A stretch of 64,000 nucleotides of DNA. It comes from Schlegelella_A sp036263655. Its GTDB lineage: Bacteria; Pseudomonadota; Gammaproteobacteria; Burkholderiales; Burkholderiaceae_C. A model generated the notes under the pieces. The model ran no database searches. It was not told the origin of the DNA and saw only the letters and a list, made by a program, of their open reading frames with translations. Numbering within the stretch: the first letter of the stretch is position 1; each line of letters begins with the position of its first letter. Location: assembly GCA_036263655.1 (NCBI GenBank), contig DATAGP010000017.1, positions 1-64,000 of the forward strand. The letters run 5' to 3'. Of the stretch, positions 6,850 through 13,883 are shown in pieces. The position numbers and the translations under genes are program-made.

Positions 6850-7614
6850 ATGACGCGCCAGGTCCTCTTCGGCTTCCACGCCGTCGGCATCCGACTCAAG
6901 GTGGCGCCGCGCTCGGTGATCGAGCTCCACGTCGACGCGTCACGGCGCGATCCGCGCATGCAGCAGTTCGTCGCGCGGGCGCGCGAGTCCGGCGCAAGGC
7001 TGGTCGAGAGCGACGACCAGCGCCTGCACAAGCTCGCCGGAACGCCGCGGCACCAGGGCGTGGTGGGGGTCGTCGAGCCCTTGAGGCAGGCGAAGTCGCT
7101 CGACGATCTGCTCGATGCCGTCGAGGCGCCGCCGCTGCTGCTGGTCCTCGACGGCGTCACCGACCCGCACAACCTGGGCGCCTGCCTGCGCGTGGCCGAC
7201 GGCGCCGGCGCGCACGCGGTGGTCGCGCCGAAGGACCATGCGGTGGGGCTGAACGCCACGGTGGCGAAGGTCGCCAGCGGCGCCGCCGAGACCGTTCCGT
7301 ATTTCATGGTGACCAACCTGGCGCGGACGCTGAACGAGCTGAAGGAGCGCGACGTCCGCATCGTCGGCACCGCCGAGGACGGGTCCCGCTCGATCTACGA
7401 GCTCGACCTGCGCGGCCCCGTCGCCCTGGTTTTCGGCGCGGAAGGCAAGGGCATGCGCCAGCTCACCGCCCGCACCTGCGACGAGCTCGTGCACCTGCCG
7501 ATGCAGGGCGTCGTCGAGAGCCTCAACGTCTCGGTCGCCAGCGGCGTCTGCCTGTACGAGGCGGCGCGGCAGCGGCTGGCGGCGCCGGCCCGGCGCGCGG
7601 CCGAGGCTCGCTGA
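6850..7614 (+). CDS. rlmB: 23S rRNA (guanosine(2251)-2'-O)-methyltransferase RlmB
   Basis: A 254-residue SPOUT-class (SpoU/TrmH family) methyltransferase. The N-terminal substrate-binding domain begins LFGFHAVGIRLK, and the C-terminal trefoil-knot domain carries the three family motifs: LDGVTDPHNLGACLRVAD (motif 1), LVFGAEGKGM (motif 2) and PMQGVVESLNVSVASGVCLYE (motif 3). It methylates the 2'-O of G2251 in the peptidyl-transferase P loop of 23S rRNA using SAM. Length is normal for the family (about 245 residues). upp starts 4 bp after its stop, so the two are probably co-transcribed. The C-terminal basic tail is slightly longer than in E. coli. Confidence 0.92.
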   Translation: MTRQVLFGFHAVGIRLKVAPRSVIELHVDASRRDPRMQQFVARARESGARLVESDDQRLHKLAGTPRHQGVVGVVEPLRQAKSLDDLLDAVEAPPLLLVLDGVTDPHNLGACLRVADGAGAHAVVAPKDHAVGLNATVAKVASGAAETVPYFMVTNLARTLNELKERDVRIVGTAEDGSRSIYELDLRGPVALVFGAEGKGMRQLTARTCDELVHLPMQGVVESLNVSVASGVCLYEAARQRLAAPARRAAEAR

Positions 7615-7618
7615 CACC

Positions 7619-8245
7619 ATGGCGGTCGTCGAGATCACGCACCCGCTGGTCCGCCACAAGGTGGGCCTGCTGCGCGAGGCATCGCTCTCGACGAAGAGCT
7701 TTCGCGAGATCACCGCCGAGCTGGGGCGTCTCCTGACCTACGAGGCGACCGCCGATTTCCCGCTCGAGCGCGTGACCGTCCAGGGCTGGAGCGGGCCGGT
7801 GGTGGTCGAGCGGATCAGCGGCAAGAAGGTGACCGTCGTCCCCATCCTGCGCGCGGGACTCGGCATGCTAGACGGCGTGCTCGACGCCATCCCCAACGCG
7901 AAGGTGAGCGTCGTCGGCATCGCCCGCAACCATGCGACGCTGCAGCCCGAGCCCTACGTCGACCGGCTGGCCGGCGGCCTGGCGGCGCGAACCGCGCTCA
8001 TCCTCGACCCGATGCTCGCGACCGGCGGCTCGATGAACGCGTGCGTCGCGCTGCTCAAGTCGCGCGGCGCGACCGACATCCGGGCCCTGGTGCTCGTCGC
8101 CGCGCCGGAAGGCGTCGCCGCCCTCGAAGCGGCCCACCCCGACGTCCGCTGCTGGACGGCGGCCATCGACAGCCACCTGAACGAGCAGGGCTACATCCTG
8201 CCGGGCCTGGGCGACGCCGGCGACCGCATCTTCGGGACGCGGTGA
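7619..8245 (+). CDS. upp: Uracil phosphoribosyltransferase
   Basis: A 208-residue enzyme of full length that makes UMP from uracil and PRPP in pyrimidine salvage. The PRPP-binding loop ILDPMLATGGSMN is at residues 128-140 and the uracil-binding C-terminus GYILPGLGDAGDRIFGT is intact. The usual hood segment that reads GLYRDEETLQP in many bacteria is GIARNHATLQP here, a modest variant. It starts 4 bp after rlmB with no separate promoter visible, so expression probably depends on rlmB transcription. It is convergent with the chrA-like genes, with only 19 bp between stops. Confidence 0.93.
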   Translation: MAVVEITHPLVRHKVGLLREASLSTKSFREITAELGRLLTYEATADFPLERVTVQGWSGPVVVERISGKKVTVVPILRAGLGMLDGVLDAIPNAKVSVVGIARNHATLQPEPYVDRLAGGLAARTALILDPMLATGGSMNACVALLKSRGATDIRALVLVAAPEGVAALEAAHPDVRCWTAAIDSHLNEQGYILPGLGDAGDRIFGTR

Positions 8246-8264
8246 GGACGAGCCGGACGCGCTG

Positions 8265-8837
8265 CTAGACCCAGCCGAGGGCACCGACGACGGCGCCGAG
8301 GCCGACCAGCCAGGTCGGGCTGAGCTTCGTTCGCATCATGACCGCGATGCACGCGGCGATGAGGGCGAGCGCCCCCAGCGCATGGCCGCTGCCGACGACG
8401 TAGGGGTGCGCGAGGATCCAGCCGGTGGCGACGAGAAGGCCGATGGTGATCGGCGTCATGCCGGTGGTGAAGGCGCGCATGCCGCGGGTCTCGCGGCGCT
8501 CGCGACCCCAGCGTGCCGCCACGAGCGTCAGCGTGGTCGAAGGCAGCAGGATGCCGACCATGGTCGCCAGCGCGCCGAGCGGGCCGGCCACGTTCCAGCC
8601 GATGACCGCGACGAACAGGATGTTCGGCCCGGGCGCGGCCTGGGCGAGGGCGATGGAAGCCGTGAACTGCGCATCGGTGATCCATGCGTGCTCGAGGACG
8701 ACGTAGCGATGCATGCCGGGCGCCGTGGTGATCGCGCCGCCGACGGCGAGCAGGCTCAGGACCAGGAAATGGATGAAGAGGCCGAGCAGGTCGCCCGCGC
8801 TCAGCGGCGAGGCGAACAAGGCGGCGACGCGCTCCAT
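8265..8837 (-). CDS. Chromate transporter, half-size ChrA protein (second of a pair)
   Basis: A 190-residue membrane protein with about six helices, corresponding to one half of a full-length ChrA. It carries the family pattern FLVLSLLAVGGAITTAPGMH, the linker WITDAQFTASIALAQAAPGPN with the conserved PGPN turn, and a hydrophobic C-terminal half. Its ATG overlaps the stop of the preceding half-size gene in an ATGA junction, so the two halves are made together and presumably form a heterodimer of opposite topology, as known for split CHR proteins. Family members export chromate or related oxyanions. Whether chromate is the real substrate here is open, since the operon also holds an MFS carrier and a dehydrogenase. 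Confidence 0.85.
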   Translation of the reverse strand: MERVAALFASPLSAGDLLGLFIHFLVLSLLAVGGAITTAPGMHRYVVLEHAWITDAQFTASIALAQAAPGPNILFVAVIGWNVAGPLGALATMVGILLPSTTLTLVAARWGRERRETRGMRAFTTGMTPITIGLLVATGWILAHPYVVGSGHALGALALIAACIAVMMRTKLSPTWLVGLGAVVGALGWV

Positions 8838-9436
8838 CAGCGGCAGCGTCGCCAGGCGATCGCGACGGCGACGATGCCGAGCGAGGGCGTGACCCAGGCG
8901 AGCGGCCAGCGCAGCACGCCGACGAGGACGAAGGTCGCCGCCACGAAGGCGACCGCCAGCGGCAGGCCGAGCCGGTTCGTGCCGAGCGTGGCGGCGAGCT
9001 TGATCGCCGTGGCGAGGATCAGCCCCGCGGCGACGGCGCCCATCCCGCGCAAGGCCCCGGACACGACGGCGATGCGCGAGAACTCGGCGTACGCCGCGGT
9101 CAGCGCGAGGACGATGACCGTCGGCACGGCCAGCATGCCGCCGAGGGCGGCGCAGGCGCCGCGCAGGCCGAAGAAGCGGTCGCCGAGCATCAGCGACAGG
9201 TTGACGATGTTCGGCCCCGGCAGCACCTGGCTGATCGACAGCATCTCGACGAACTGCTCGCGCGTGAGCCAGCCGAGGCGCTCGACGAGCTCGCGCTGCG
9301 CCACCGCGAGGACGCCGCCGAAGCCCTGCAGGGCGAGGCGGTTGAAGGTGAAGAACAGCTCGGCGGCCGAGGCGGGTCCCGGGAGCGCTGCCGCGCCTGC
9401 CTCGATCGGCGTCGCGGCAGGGTCTGCCTCGCTCAT
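8837..9436 (-). CDS. Chromate transporter, half-size ChrA protein (first of a pair)
   Basis: A 199-residue half-size CHR protein. After a 25-residue cytoplasmic N-terminus it shows LFFTFNRLALQGFGGVLAVAQRELVERLGW, the conserved FxxGGxxA-type start of CHR domains, then WLTREQFVEMLSISQVLPGPN and five further hydrophobic segments. It is paired with the adjacent 190-residue half through an ATGA overlap, and its own ATG overlaps the stop of the MFS gene in the same way. This places it third in a four-gene, translationally coupled leftward operon. Together with its partner it should form a complete oxyanion exporter. Confidence 0.85.
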   Translation of the reverse strand: MSEADPAATPIEAGAAALPGPASAAELFFTFNRLALQGFGGVLAVAQRELVERLGWLTREQFVEMLSISQVLPGPNIVNLSLMLGDRFFGLRGACAALGGMLAVPTVIVLALTAAYAEFSRIAVVSGALRGMGAVAAGLILATAIKLAATLGTNRLGLPLAVAFVAATFVLVGVLRWPLAWVTPSLGIVAVAIAWRRCR

Positions 9437-10605
9437 GCCGGCACGCGCTGGCCCGTGCGGCTCGCCCAGACGCTGAGGCCGAGCGCCGCGATCAGCCACG
9501 CCAGGCCGAAGGCGCTGAGCCAGGCGTAGCCGAGGTGGGCGATCAGCCAGCCGCCGCTCGACGCGCCGGCGGCCTGGCCGAGGTAGATGGCGGAGGTGTT
9601 CAGGGCCATGAGCGCCGGCGCCAGCGCCGGCGCGGCGGCGTTCAGGCGCGCCTGCTGCATCGACTGCGCCGAGAAGCACGCGAGTCCCCAGGGCACGAGC
9701 GCGAGGGCCAGCATCGGCAGGTTGCCGACCAGCGGCCAGGCGAGGAGCGAGGCCGCCATCAGCAGCAGGGTGAACTCGACGGCGCGGGCGGCGCCGAGCC
9801 GGTCGACGTGGCGCGAAGCCAGCACGTTGCCGACCAGTCCGAAGAATCCGAACCACACGAAGAGCAGCGTGATCTCGACCGTGCCGGCGCCGAAGACCGT
9901 GCGGAAGTAGGGCGCGAAGTACGAGAAGAGCGTGAACTGGCCGGCGCCGGCGAGCGCGGTGACGAGGACGATCGCCATGAGCACCCGGTTGCCGAAGACC
10001 TCGCGCCACGACGACAGCGTCAGCGGCGCGGCCCGCAGCCCGTCGGGGACCGCGCCGTGCACCCACGCCGCTGCGCCCAGCGACAGCACCGCGATGAGCA
10101 TGAAGGCGACACGCCAGCCGAAGAGGTCGCTGATGAACGACGCGGCCGGCATGCCGACGACCGAGGCGATCGACCAGCCGAGGAAGATGAAGGTGATGGC
10201 CCGGCCACGCTGTTCCGGCGGCGTCAGCGCGCCGACCGCGGCAGCCGCCTGCGGCGTGAACACGGCGGCGCCGAGGACGGTGATCGCCCGCACCGGCAGC
10301 AGCGCGGCGAAGCTCGGCATGAGGGCGCAGAGCGCATGGCCGATCGCGTACCAGGCGAGCGCCGCGACGAGCAGCTTGCGGCGGTCGAGTCGGCCGGACC
10401 AACCGGCGAGCAGCGGCGCGCCGAAGCACATGACGACGGCCGCGGCGGAGACCAGCTGGCCGGCGATCGACACCGACACGTTGAGCGATCGCGTGATGTC
10501 GTTCAGCGTGCCGACCACGACCATCACGCCGCAGCCGATGACGAAGTTGCCGAACAGCAGCGAGCGCTCGACCTGCCTGCCCCGCACCGCCTCGGCGGTG
10601 CTCAT
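9433..10605 (-). CDS. MFS transporter (drug:H+ antiporter-1 type)
   Basis: A 390-residue major facilitator with twelve predicted helices. The motif A-like loop between TM2 and TM3, GAPLLAGWSGRLDRRKLL, and the motif C region in TM5, GWSIASVVGMPAASFISDLFGWR, put it in the DHA1/AraJ-like efflux group. Start ATG 10605 overlaps the dehydrogenase stop (ATGA), and its stop overlaps the first chrA half. The coupling suggests a shared function with the 2-hydroxyacid dehydrogenase, for instance export of a hydroxy acid or a toxic compound. Substrate cannot be deduced from sequence. Confidence 0.87.
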   Translation of the reverse strand: MSTAEAVRGRQVERSLLFGNFVIGCGVMVVVGTLNDITRSLNVSVSIAGQLVSAAAVVMCFGAPLLAGWSGRLDRRKLLVAALAWYAIGHALCALMPSFAALLPVRAITVLGAAVFTPQAAAAVGALTPPEQRGRAITFIFLGWSIASVVGMPAASFISDLFGWRVAFMLIAVLSLGAAAWVHGAVPDGLRAAPLTLSSWREVFGNRVLMAIVLVTALAGAGQFTLFSYFAPYFRTVFGAGTVEITLLFVWFGFFGLVGNVLASRHVDRLGAARAVEFTLLLMAASLLAWPLVGNLPMLALALVPWGLACFSAQSMQQARLNAAAPALAPALMALNTSAIYLGQAAGASSGGWLIAHLGYAWLSAFGLAWLIAALGLSVWASRTGQRVPA

Positions 10606-11609
10606 CGATGCGCCCGCAGGGCTTCCGGATTGACGATGTGCGTGGGCTGGCCGGCGATGAAGTTGACGACGTTCTCGAACGCGGTCTGGAAGTACAGCTC
10701 GTAGCTGTCCTGCTCGACGTAGCCGATGTGCGGCGTGCAGATCGCGTTCTCGAGGCGCAGCAGCGGATGCCCTTGCAGCGTCGGCTCGCTCTCGAACACG
10801 TCGACCGCGGCCAGGCCGGGCCGGCCGCGGTTCAGGGCGGAGACGAGGGCGCCTTCCTCGATCAGCTCGGCACGCGAGGTGTTGACGATCAGCGCCGTCG
10901 GCTTCATGCGCGACAGCGACTCGAGCTTGACGATGCCGCGCGTGCTGTCGTGCAGGCGCAGGTGCAGGCTCAGCACGTCGCAGGCCTCGAAGAAGGCCTC
11001 GCGGCTCTCGCTCGTGACGTGGCCGTCGGCGCGCGCCCGCTCGCGCGAGCCCTCGCTGCCCCAGACCAGCACGTTCATGCCGAAGGCGCGACCGTAGCCG
11101 GCGACGATCTGGCCGATCTTGCCGTAGCCCCAGATGCCGAGCGTGCGCCCCTTGAGCGATGTGCCGAGGCCGAAGTTGGGCGGCATCGACGCCGCCTTGA
11201 GGCCCGACTGCTGCCAGGCGCCGTGCTTCAGGTTGCCGATGTACTGCGGCAGGCGCCGCATGGCCGCCATGATCAGCGCCCAGGTCAGCTCGGCCGGCGC
11301 GACGGGAGAGCCGGCGCCTTCGGCGACGGCGATCCCGAGTCGCGTGCAGGCGTCGACATCGATGTGCGGCCCGACGCGTCCGGTCTGCGAGATCAGCTTC
11401 AGCTTCGGCAGCTTCTCCAGCAGCTGCCGAGGGAAGTGCGTGCGCTCGCGGATGAGGACCAGGACCTCGGCATCGCGCAGGCGCACCGAGAGCTGGCCGA
11501 TGCCCTTGACCGTGTTCGTGAAGACCTTGGCGTTGAGCGTCTCCAGGACCGTCGCGCACCGGAGCTTGCGCACGGCATCCTGGTAGTCGTCGAGGATGAT
11601 GATGTTCAC
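10602..11609 (-). CDS. D-2-hydroxyacid dehydrogenase family protein
   Basis: A 335-residue NAD-dependent 2-hydroxyacid dehydrogenase, reducing 2-oxo acids to D-2-hydroxy acids or the reverse. The NAD-binding glycine motif GIWGYGKIGQIVAGYGRAFG is in the central domain, the catalytic Arg is in VNTSRAELIEEGAL, and the catalytic His is in CTPHIGYVEQDSYE, with the intervening Glu in FESEP. The GTG at 11609 is the sensible start: MNIIILDDYQDAV matches the N-terminus of this subfamily (3-phosphoglycerate-dehydrogenase-like), and a longer frame upstream would run into the divergent DUF1993 gene. It heads an operon with an MFS carrier and a split chromate transporter. Confidence 0.86.
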   Translation of the reverse strand: MNIIILDDYQDAVRKLRCATVLETLNAKVFTNTVKGIGQLSVRLRDAEVLVLIRERTHFPRQLLEKLPKLKLISQTGRVGPHIDVDACTRLGIAVAEGAGSPVAPAELTWALIMAAMRRLPQYIGNLKHGAWQQSGLKAASMPPNFGLGTSLKGRTLGIWGYGKIGQIVAGYGRAFGMNVLVWGSEGSRERARADGHVTSESREAFFEACDVLSLHLRLHDSTRGIVKLESLSRMKPTALIVNTSRAELIEEGALVSALNRGRPGLAAVDVFESEPTLQGHPLLRLENAICTPHIGYVEQDSYELYFQTAFENVVNFIAGQPTHIVNPEALRAHR

Positions 11610-11681
11610 GGGACGGGAGCGAGGCGCGTGGCGCTCGAGAGCCACCGCTGCGTCGATTGTGCACGGGCGCGTCGCCGCCGC

Positions 11682-11687
11682 TAGCAT
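11682..11687 (+). promoter_or_regulatory. Putative -10 box (TAGCAT) of the DUF1993 gene
   Basis: GCTAGCAT lies 27 nt before the ATG at 11715. A strong AGGGAGG ribosome-binding site sits in between, so this transcript has a normal short leader. Confidence 0.4.
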
Positions 11688-11714
11688 CGTGCCTTCCAAC
11701 GACAGGGAGGCGCC

Positions 11715-12248
11715 ATGCCGATCACCATGTACTCGGCCAGCGTGCCGGTCTTCGTCCGCATGCTGGGCAATGTCGGCACCTGGCTCGACAAGGCCGAGGC
11801 CCACGCCGGCGCGAAGAAGTTCGATCCCGCCGTCTACTGCGGCGCGCGGTTGGCGCCCGACATGCTGCCCTTCACCAAGCAGATCCAGATCGCCTGCGAC
11901 GCCGCCAAGTTCTGCGTCGCGCGCCTGACCGGAACCGAGTCGCCGAAGTTCGAGGACAACGAGACGACCATCGCCGAGCTGCGCGAGCGCATCTCCAAGA
12001 CGATCGCCTACGTCCGCTCGGTCCCTGCCGAGCAGATCGACGGCACCGACGGCAAGGACATCTCGGTGCCGCGACGCGACGGCTCGATGACGATGAAGGG
12101 CGAGGACTACCTGCGCCACTTCGTCCTGCCCAACTTCTACTTCCACGTGACGATGACGTACGCGCTGCTGCGCCACTACGGCGTCGATCTCGGCAAGGGC
12201 GACTTCCTGGGCAGCATGGCGCAGCCCGGGTCGACGCCGCCGCGCTGA
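11715..12248 (+). CDS. DUF1993 domain-containing protein
   Basis: A 177-residue soluble protein whose whole length matches the DUF1993 family: it begins MYSASVPVFVRMLGNVGTWLDKA and carries RLAPDMLPFTKQIQIACD and the closing FVLPNFYFHVTMTYALLRHYGVDLGKGDFLG. The conserved histidine in YFHVTMTYALLRH suggests a DinB/YfiT-like four-helix fold, but no activity is established for the family. It has a good AGGGAGG ribosome-binding site. It is transcribed alone, divergent from the hydroxyacid dehydrogenase operon and convergent with a small hypothetical gene 12 bp away. Confidence 0.85.
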   Translation: MPITMYSASVPVFVRMLGNVGTWLDKAEAHAGAKKFDPAVYCGARLAPDMLPFTKQIQIACDAAKFCVARLTGTESPKFEDNETTIAELRERISKTIAYVRSVPAEQIDGTDGKDISVPRRDGSMTMKGEDYLRHFVLPNFYFHVTMTYALLRHYGVDLGKGDFLGSMAQPGSTPPR

Positions 12249-12260
12249 CGCCGCGGACGT

Positions 12261-12662
12261 TCAGCCGTTGCGGGCTGCCGGCCCGGCGTGGACTCGCCTG
12301 GGAAAGCCGCGGTCGAGCGCCGCCAGCCGGGTCGTCGCCTCGGCCTGGTCGTGCCGACGCGAGACCAGGCTGAAGACTTCCTCGCGCAGGTGCCAGAGCT
12401 CGTGCAGCGAGCGGGCCACGTCGATGCGGTCGAGCACGCGGGCCGCCTCCGCGGTGCGGACATCGAACAGCGCCTCCGCGAACGCATCGCGGGCAGCGGC
12501 CAGCGCCGCGACGCGCCTTCTTCGACCGAACCAGGCGCGCCAGTCGTTGCCCGTGCCCACCGCCCGCGCCGCGCCCGGCGGCGTGCTCTCGACGCGCGTC
12601 GCTGCCTTCTGCTTCGAAGGGCGCCAGGCGGCCGACAGGAGGCTCAGGGATCGCGCGAACAT
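12261..12662 (-). CDS. Conserved small hypothetical protein (helical, no known domain)
   Basis: A 133-residue protein, predicted mostly helical, without signal peptide or membrane segment. Its C-terminal two thirds (DAFAEALFDVRTAEAARVLD, SLHELWHLREEVFSLVSRRH) read like a conserved soluble family of Burkholderiales, which is why I treat it as real, but I cannot name it. It lies downstream of the lexA-HhH operon in the same direction, separated by 173 bp that include a hairpin, so it is probably transcribed separately or by read-through. Confidence 0.6.
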   Translation of the reverse strand: MFARSLSLLSAAWRPSKQKAATRVESTPPGAARAVGTGNDWRAWFGRRRRVAALAAARDAFAEALFDVRTAEAARVLDRIDVARSLHELWHLREEVFSLVSRRHDQAEATTRLAALDRGFPRRVHAGPAARNG

Positions 12663-12805
12663 GGGCTGAGGACGGCATCGCCGGCGGGCGGCCGGAGCCG
12701 TCATTCTTCGCGCGAGGCCGCCTCGGCGATGGCGGGAAATGGCGGGTCCCCTCGTGCCAGTTCCCGAGCGGGCGCGTGCCGGACGGGCGAGCGCTCGCTG
12801 GCGCG

Positions 12806-12835
12806 GCGGCGACCGCGTCGCGGCCGCGTCGCCGC
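12806..12835 (-). terminator. GC-rich hairpin directly after the HhH gene stop
   Basis: Arms GCGGCGAC (12806-12813) and GTCGCCGC (12828-12835) pair perfectly around a 14-nt GC-rich loop that can itself fold. The hairpin begins at the base next to the HhH stop codon. There is no T-run, so termination efficiency is uncertain. Confidence 0.35.
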
Positions 12836-13135
12836 TCAGACGGCGCCGAACGTGCTCTTCCGCTGCGCCGTGTACGTCCACCACGGCGCCGCCGCCGCAC
12901 CGCGCATGAAGTCGGTGACCGCCATGAAGGTATCGAGGACGCAGGGATCCTGCCGCTGGCCCTTCGCCTGGCACAGCCGGCGATAGAGCACGAGGGCGTC
13001 CTGCTCGCGCAGGTCGGCCGGGTCGCGGATGCCGATCAGGCGCAGGTCGGACGCAAGGGACGGGCCGATGTTGGGCAGCTGCTCCAGGCGCAGGCACTCG
13101 GCCGCGCTCCGCGCCTTGGGCGACTTGATGACCAT
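12836..13135 (-). CDS. Helix-hairpin-helix protein of the Cdd1 / 'pathogenicity locus' family
   Basis: A 99-residue protein. The N-terminal LRLEQLPNIGPSLASDLRLIGI segment is a classic helix-hairpin-helix DNA-binding motif, followed by DPADLREQDALVLYRRLCQ and DPCVLDTFMAVTDFM, the pattern of the Cdd1-like family sometimes labelled mitomycin resistance protein. It starts one base after the lexA stop, so the two form an operon and this gene should be induced by DNA damage. The biochemical role is not established; a DNA-repair accessory function is a reasonable inference from the operon and the HhH. Confidence 0.82.
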   Translation of the reverse strand: MVIKSPKARSAAECLRLEQLPNIGPSLASDLRLIGIRDPADLREQDALVLYRRLCQAKGQRQDPCVLDTFMAVTDFMRGAAAAPWWTYTAQRKSTFGAV

Positions 13136-13136
13136 C

Positions 13137-13811
13137 TCACATCAGCATGTTGTTGCGGATGAGCCCGACGGCGAGGCCTTCGATCTCGAACTCGTCGCCG
13201 GCCGAGACGACGATCGGCTCGAAGTCCGGGTTCTCGGGAAGGAGCTCGATGCCGGTGCGGGTGCGCTTGAAGCGCTTGACGGTGACGTCGTCGCCGAGGC
13301 GCGCGACCACGATCTGCCCGTTCTTCGCCTCCTTCGCCTTCTGCACCGCGAGCAGGTCGCCGTCCATGATGCCGGCGTCGCGCATGCTCATGCCCCGCAC
13401 CTTGAGCAGGAAGTCGGGCCGGCGCGCGAACATGCTCGCTTCCATCAGGTAGGTGCGGTCGACGTGCTCCTGCGCCAGCAGCGGGCTGCCAGCGGCGACG
13501 CGGCCGATGAGCGGCAGCGACAGCTGGGCGAGGCTCGGCAGCGGCAGGCTGTACTGCTTGCCGCGCGCCAGGTTCAGGGCGCGGAGCGTCTCCGACTGCA
13601 GCCGGATCCCGCGCGACGTGCCGCCGATCAGCTCGATCACGCCCTTGCGCGCGAGGGCCTGGAGATGCTCCTCGGCGGCGTTGGCCGACTTGAAGCCGAG
13701 CTCGTTGGCGATCTCGGCCCGGGTGGGCGGTGCGCCGGTGCGCTCGATGGCGCTCTGGACGAGGTCGAGAATCTGCTGCTGGCGATCCGTGAGCTTGGGG
13801 CTCTCCTGCAT
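13137..13811 (-). CDS. lexA: LexA repressor
   Basis: A 224-residue SOS repressor. The winged helix-turn-helix spans residues 1-70 (LTDRQQQILDLVQSAIERTG, TRAEIANELGFKSANAAEEHL). The self-cleavage site Ala107-Gly108 is in GRVAAGSP, and the Ser-Lys dyad is Ser142 (RGMSMRDAG) and Lys179 (DDVTVKRF). RecA-ssDNA filaments trigger cleavage and derepression. ATG 13811 is chosen because MQESPKLTDRQQ matches known LexA N-termini and an AGGGAG ribosome-binding site lies upstream; an ATG nine codons further up would have no such site. Two LexA boxes in front show autoregulation. Confidence 0.96.
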   Translation of the reverse strand: MQESPKLTDRQQQILDLVQSAIERTGAPPTRAEIANELGFKSANAAEEHLQALARKGVIELIGGTSRGIRLQSETLRALNLARGKQYSLPLPSLAQLSLPLIGRVAAGSPLLAQEHVDRTYLMEASMFARRPDFLLKVRGMSMRDAGIMDGDLLAVQKAKEAKNGQIVVARLGDDVTVKRFKRTRTGIELLPENPDFEPIVVSAGDEFEIEGLAVGLIRNNMLM

Positions 13812-13830
13812 GGGGTGGCTCCCTTCGTGG

Positions 13831-13846
13831 CTGAACATATGTCCAG
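13831..13846. promoter_or_regulatory. LexA (SOS) box 1
   Basis: CTGAACATATGTCCAG has the CTG-N10-CAG pattern of proteobacterial SOS boxes and an A/T-rich palindromic core. It lies 20 bp upstream of the lexA start. Confidence 0.88.
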
Positions 13847-13848
13847 TC

Positions 13849-13864
13849 CTGTATTTTCATCCAG
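13849..13864. promoter_or_regulatory. LexA (SOS) box 2
   Basis: CTGTATTTTCATCCAG is a second exact CTG-N10-CAG site, 2 bp from box 1 (18 bp centre to centre), so two LexA dimers could bind side by side. It ends 20 bp before the asparaginase ATG. Confidence 0.88.
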
Positions 13865-13883
13865 TTTCCGCGAAATGCAAAGC

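Noticed and set aside
8265..8837. Frameshifted single chrA gene instead of two half genes
   Set aside because: Each half has its own conserved N-terminal CHR motif and an ATGA junction, which is the normal layout of split CHR pairs.
12787..12798. GCGAGCGCTCGC palindrome as an operator
   Set aside because: It lies between two genes of the same direction with no promoter-like sequence, and GC-only palindromes of this length are common at this base composition.
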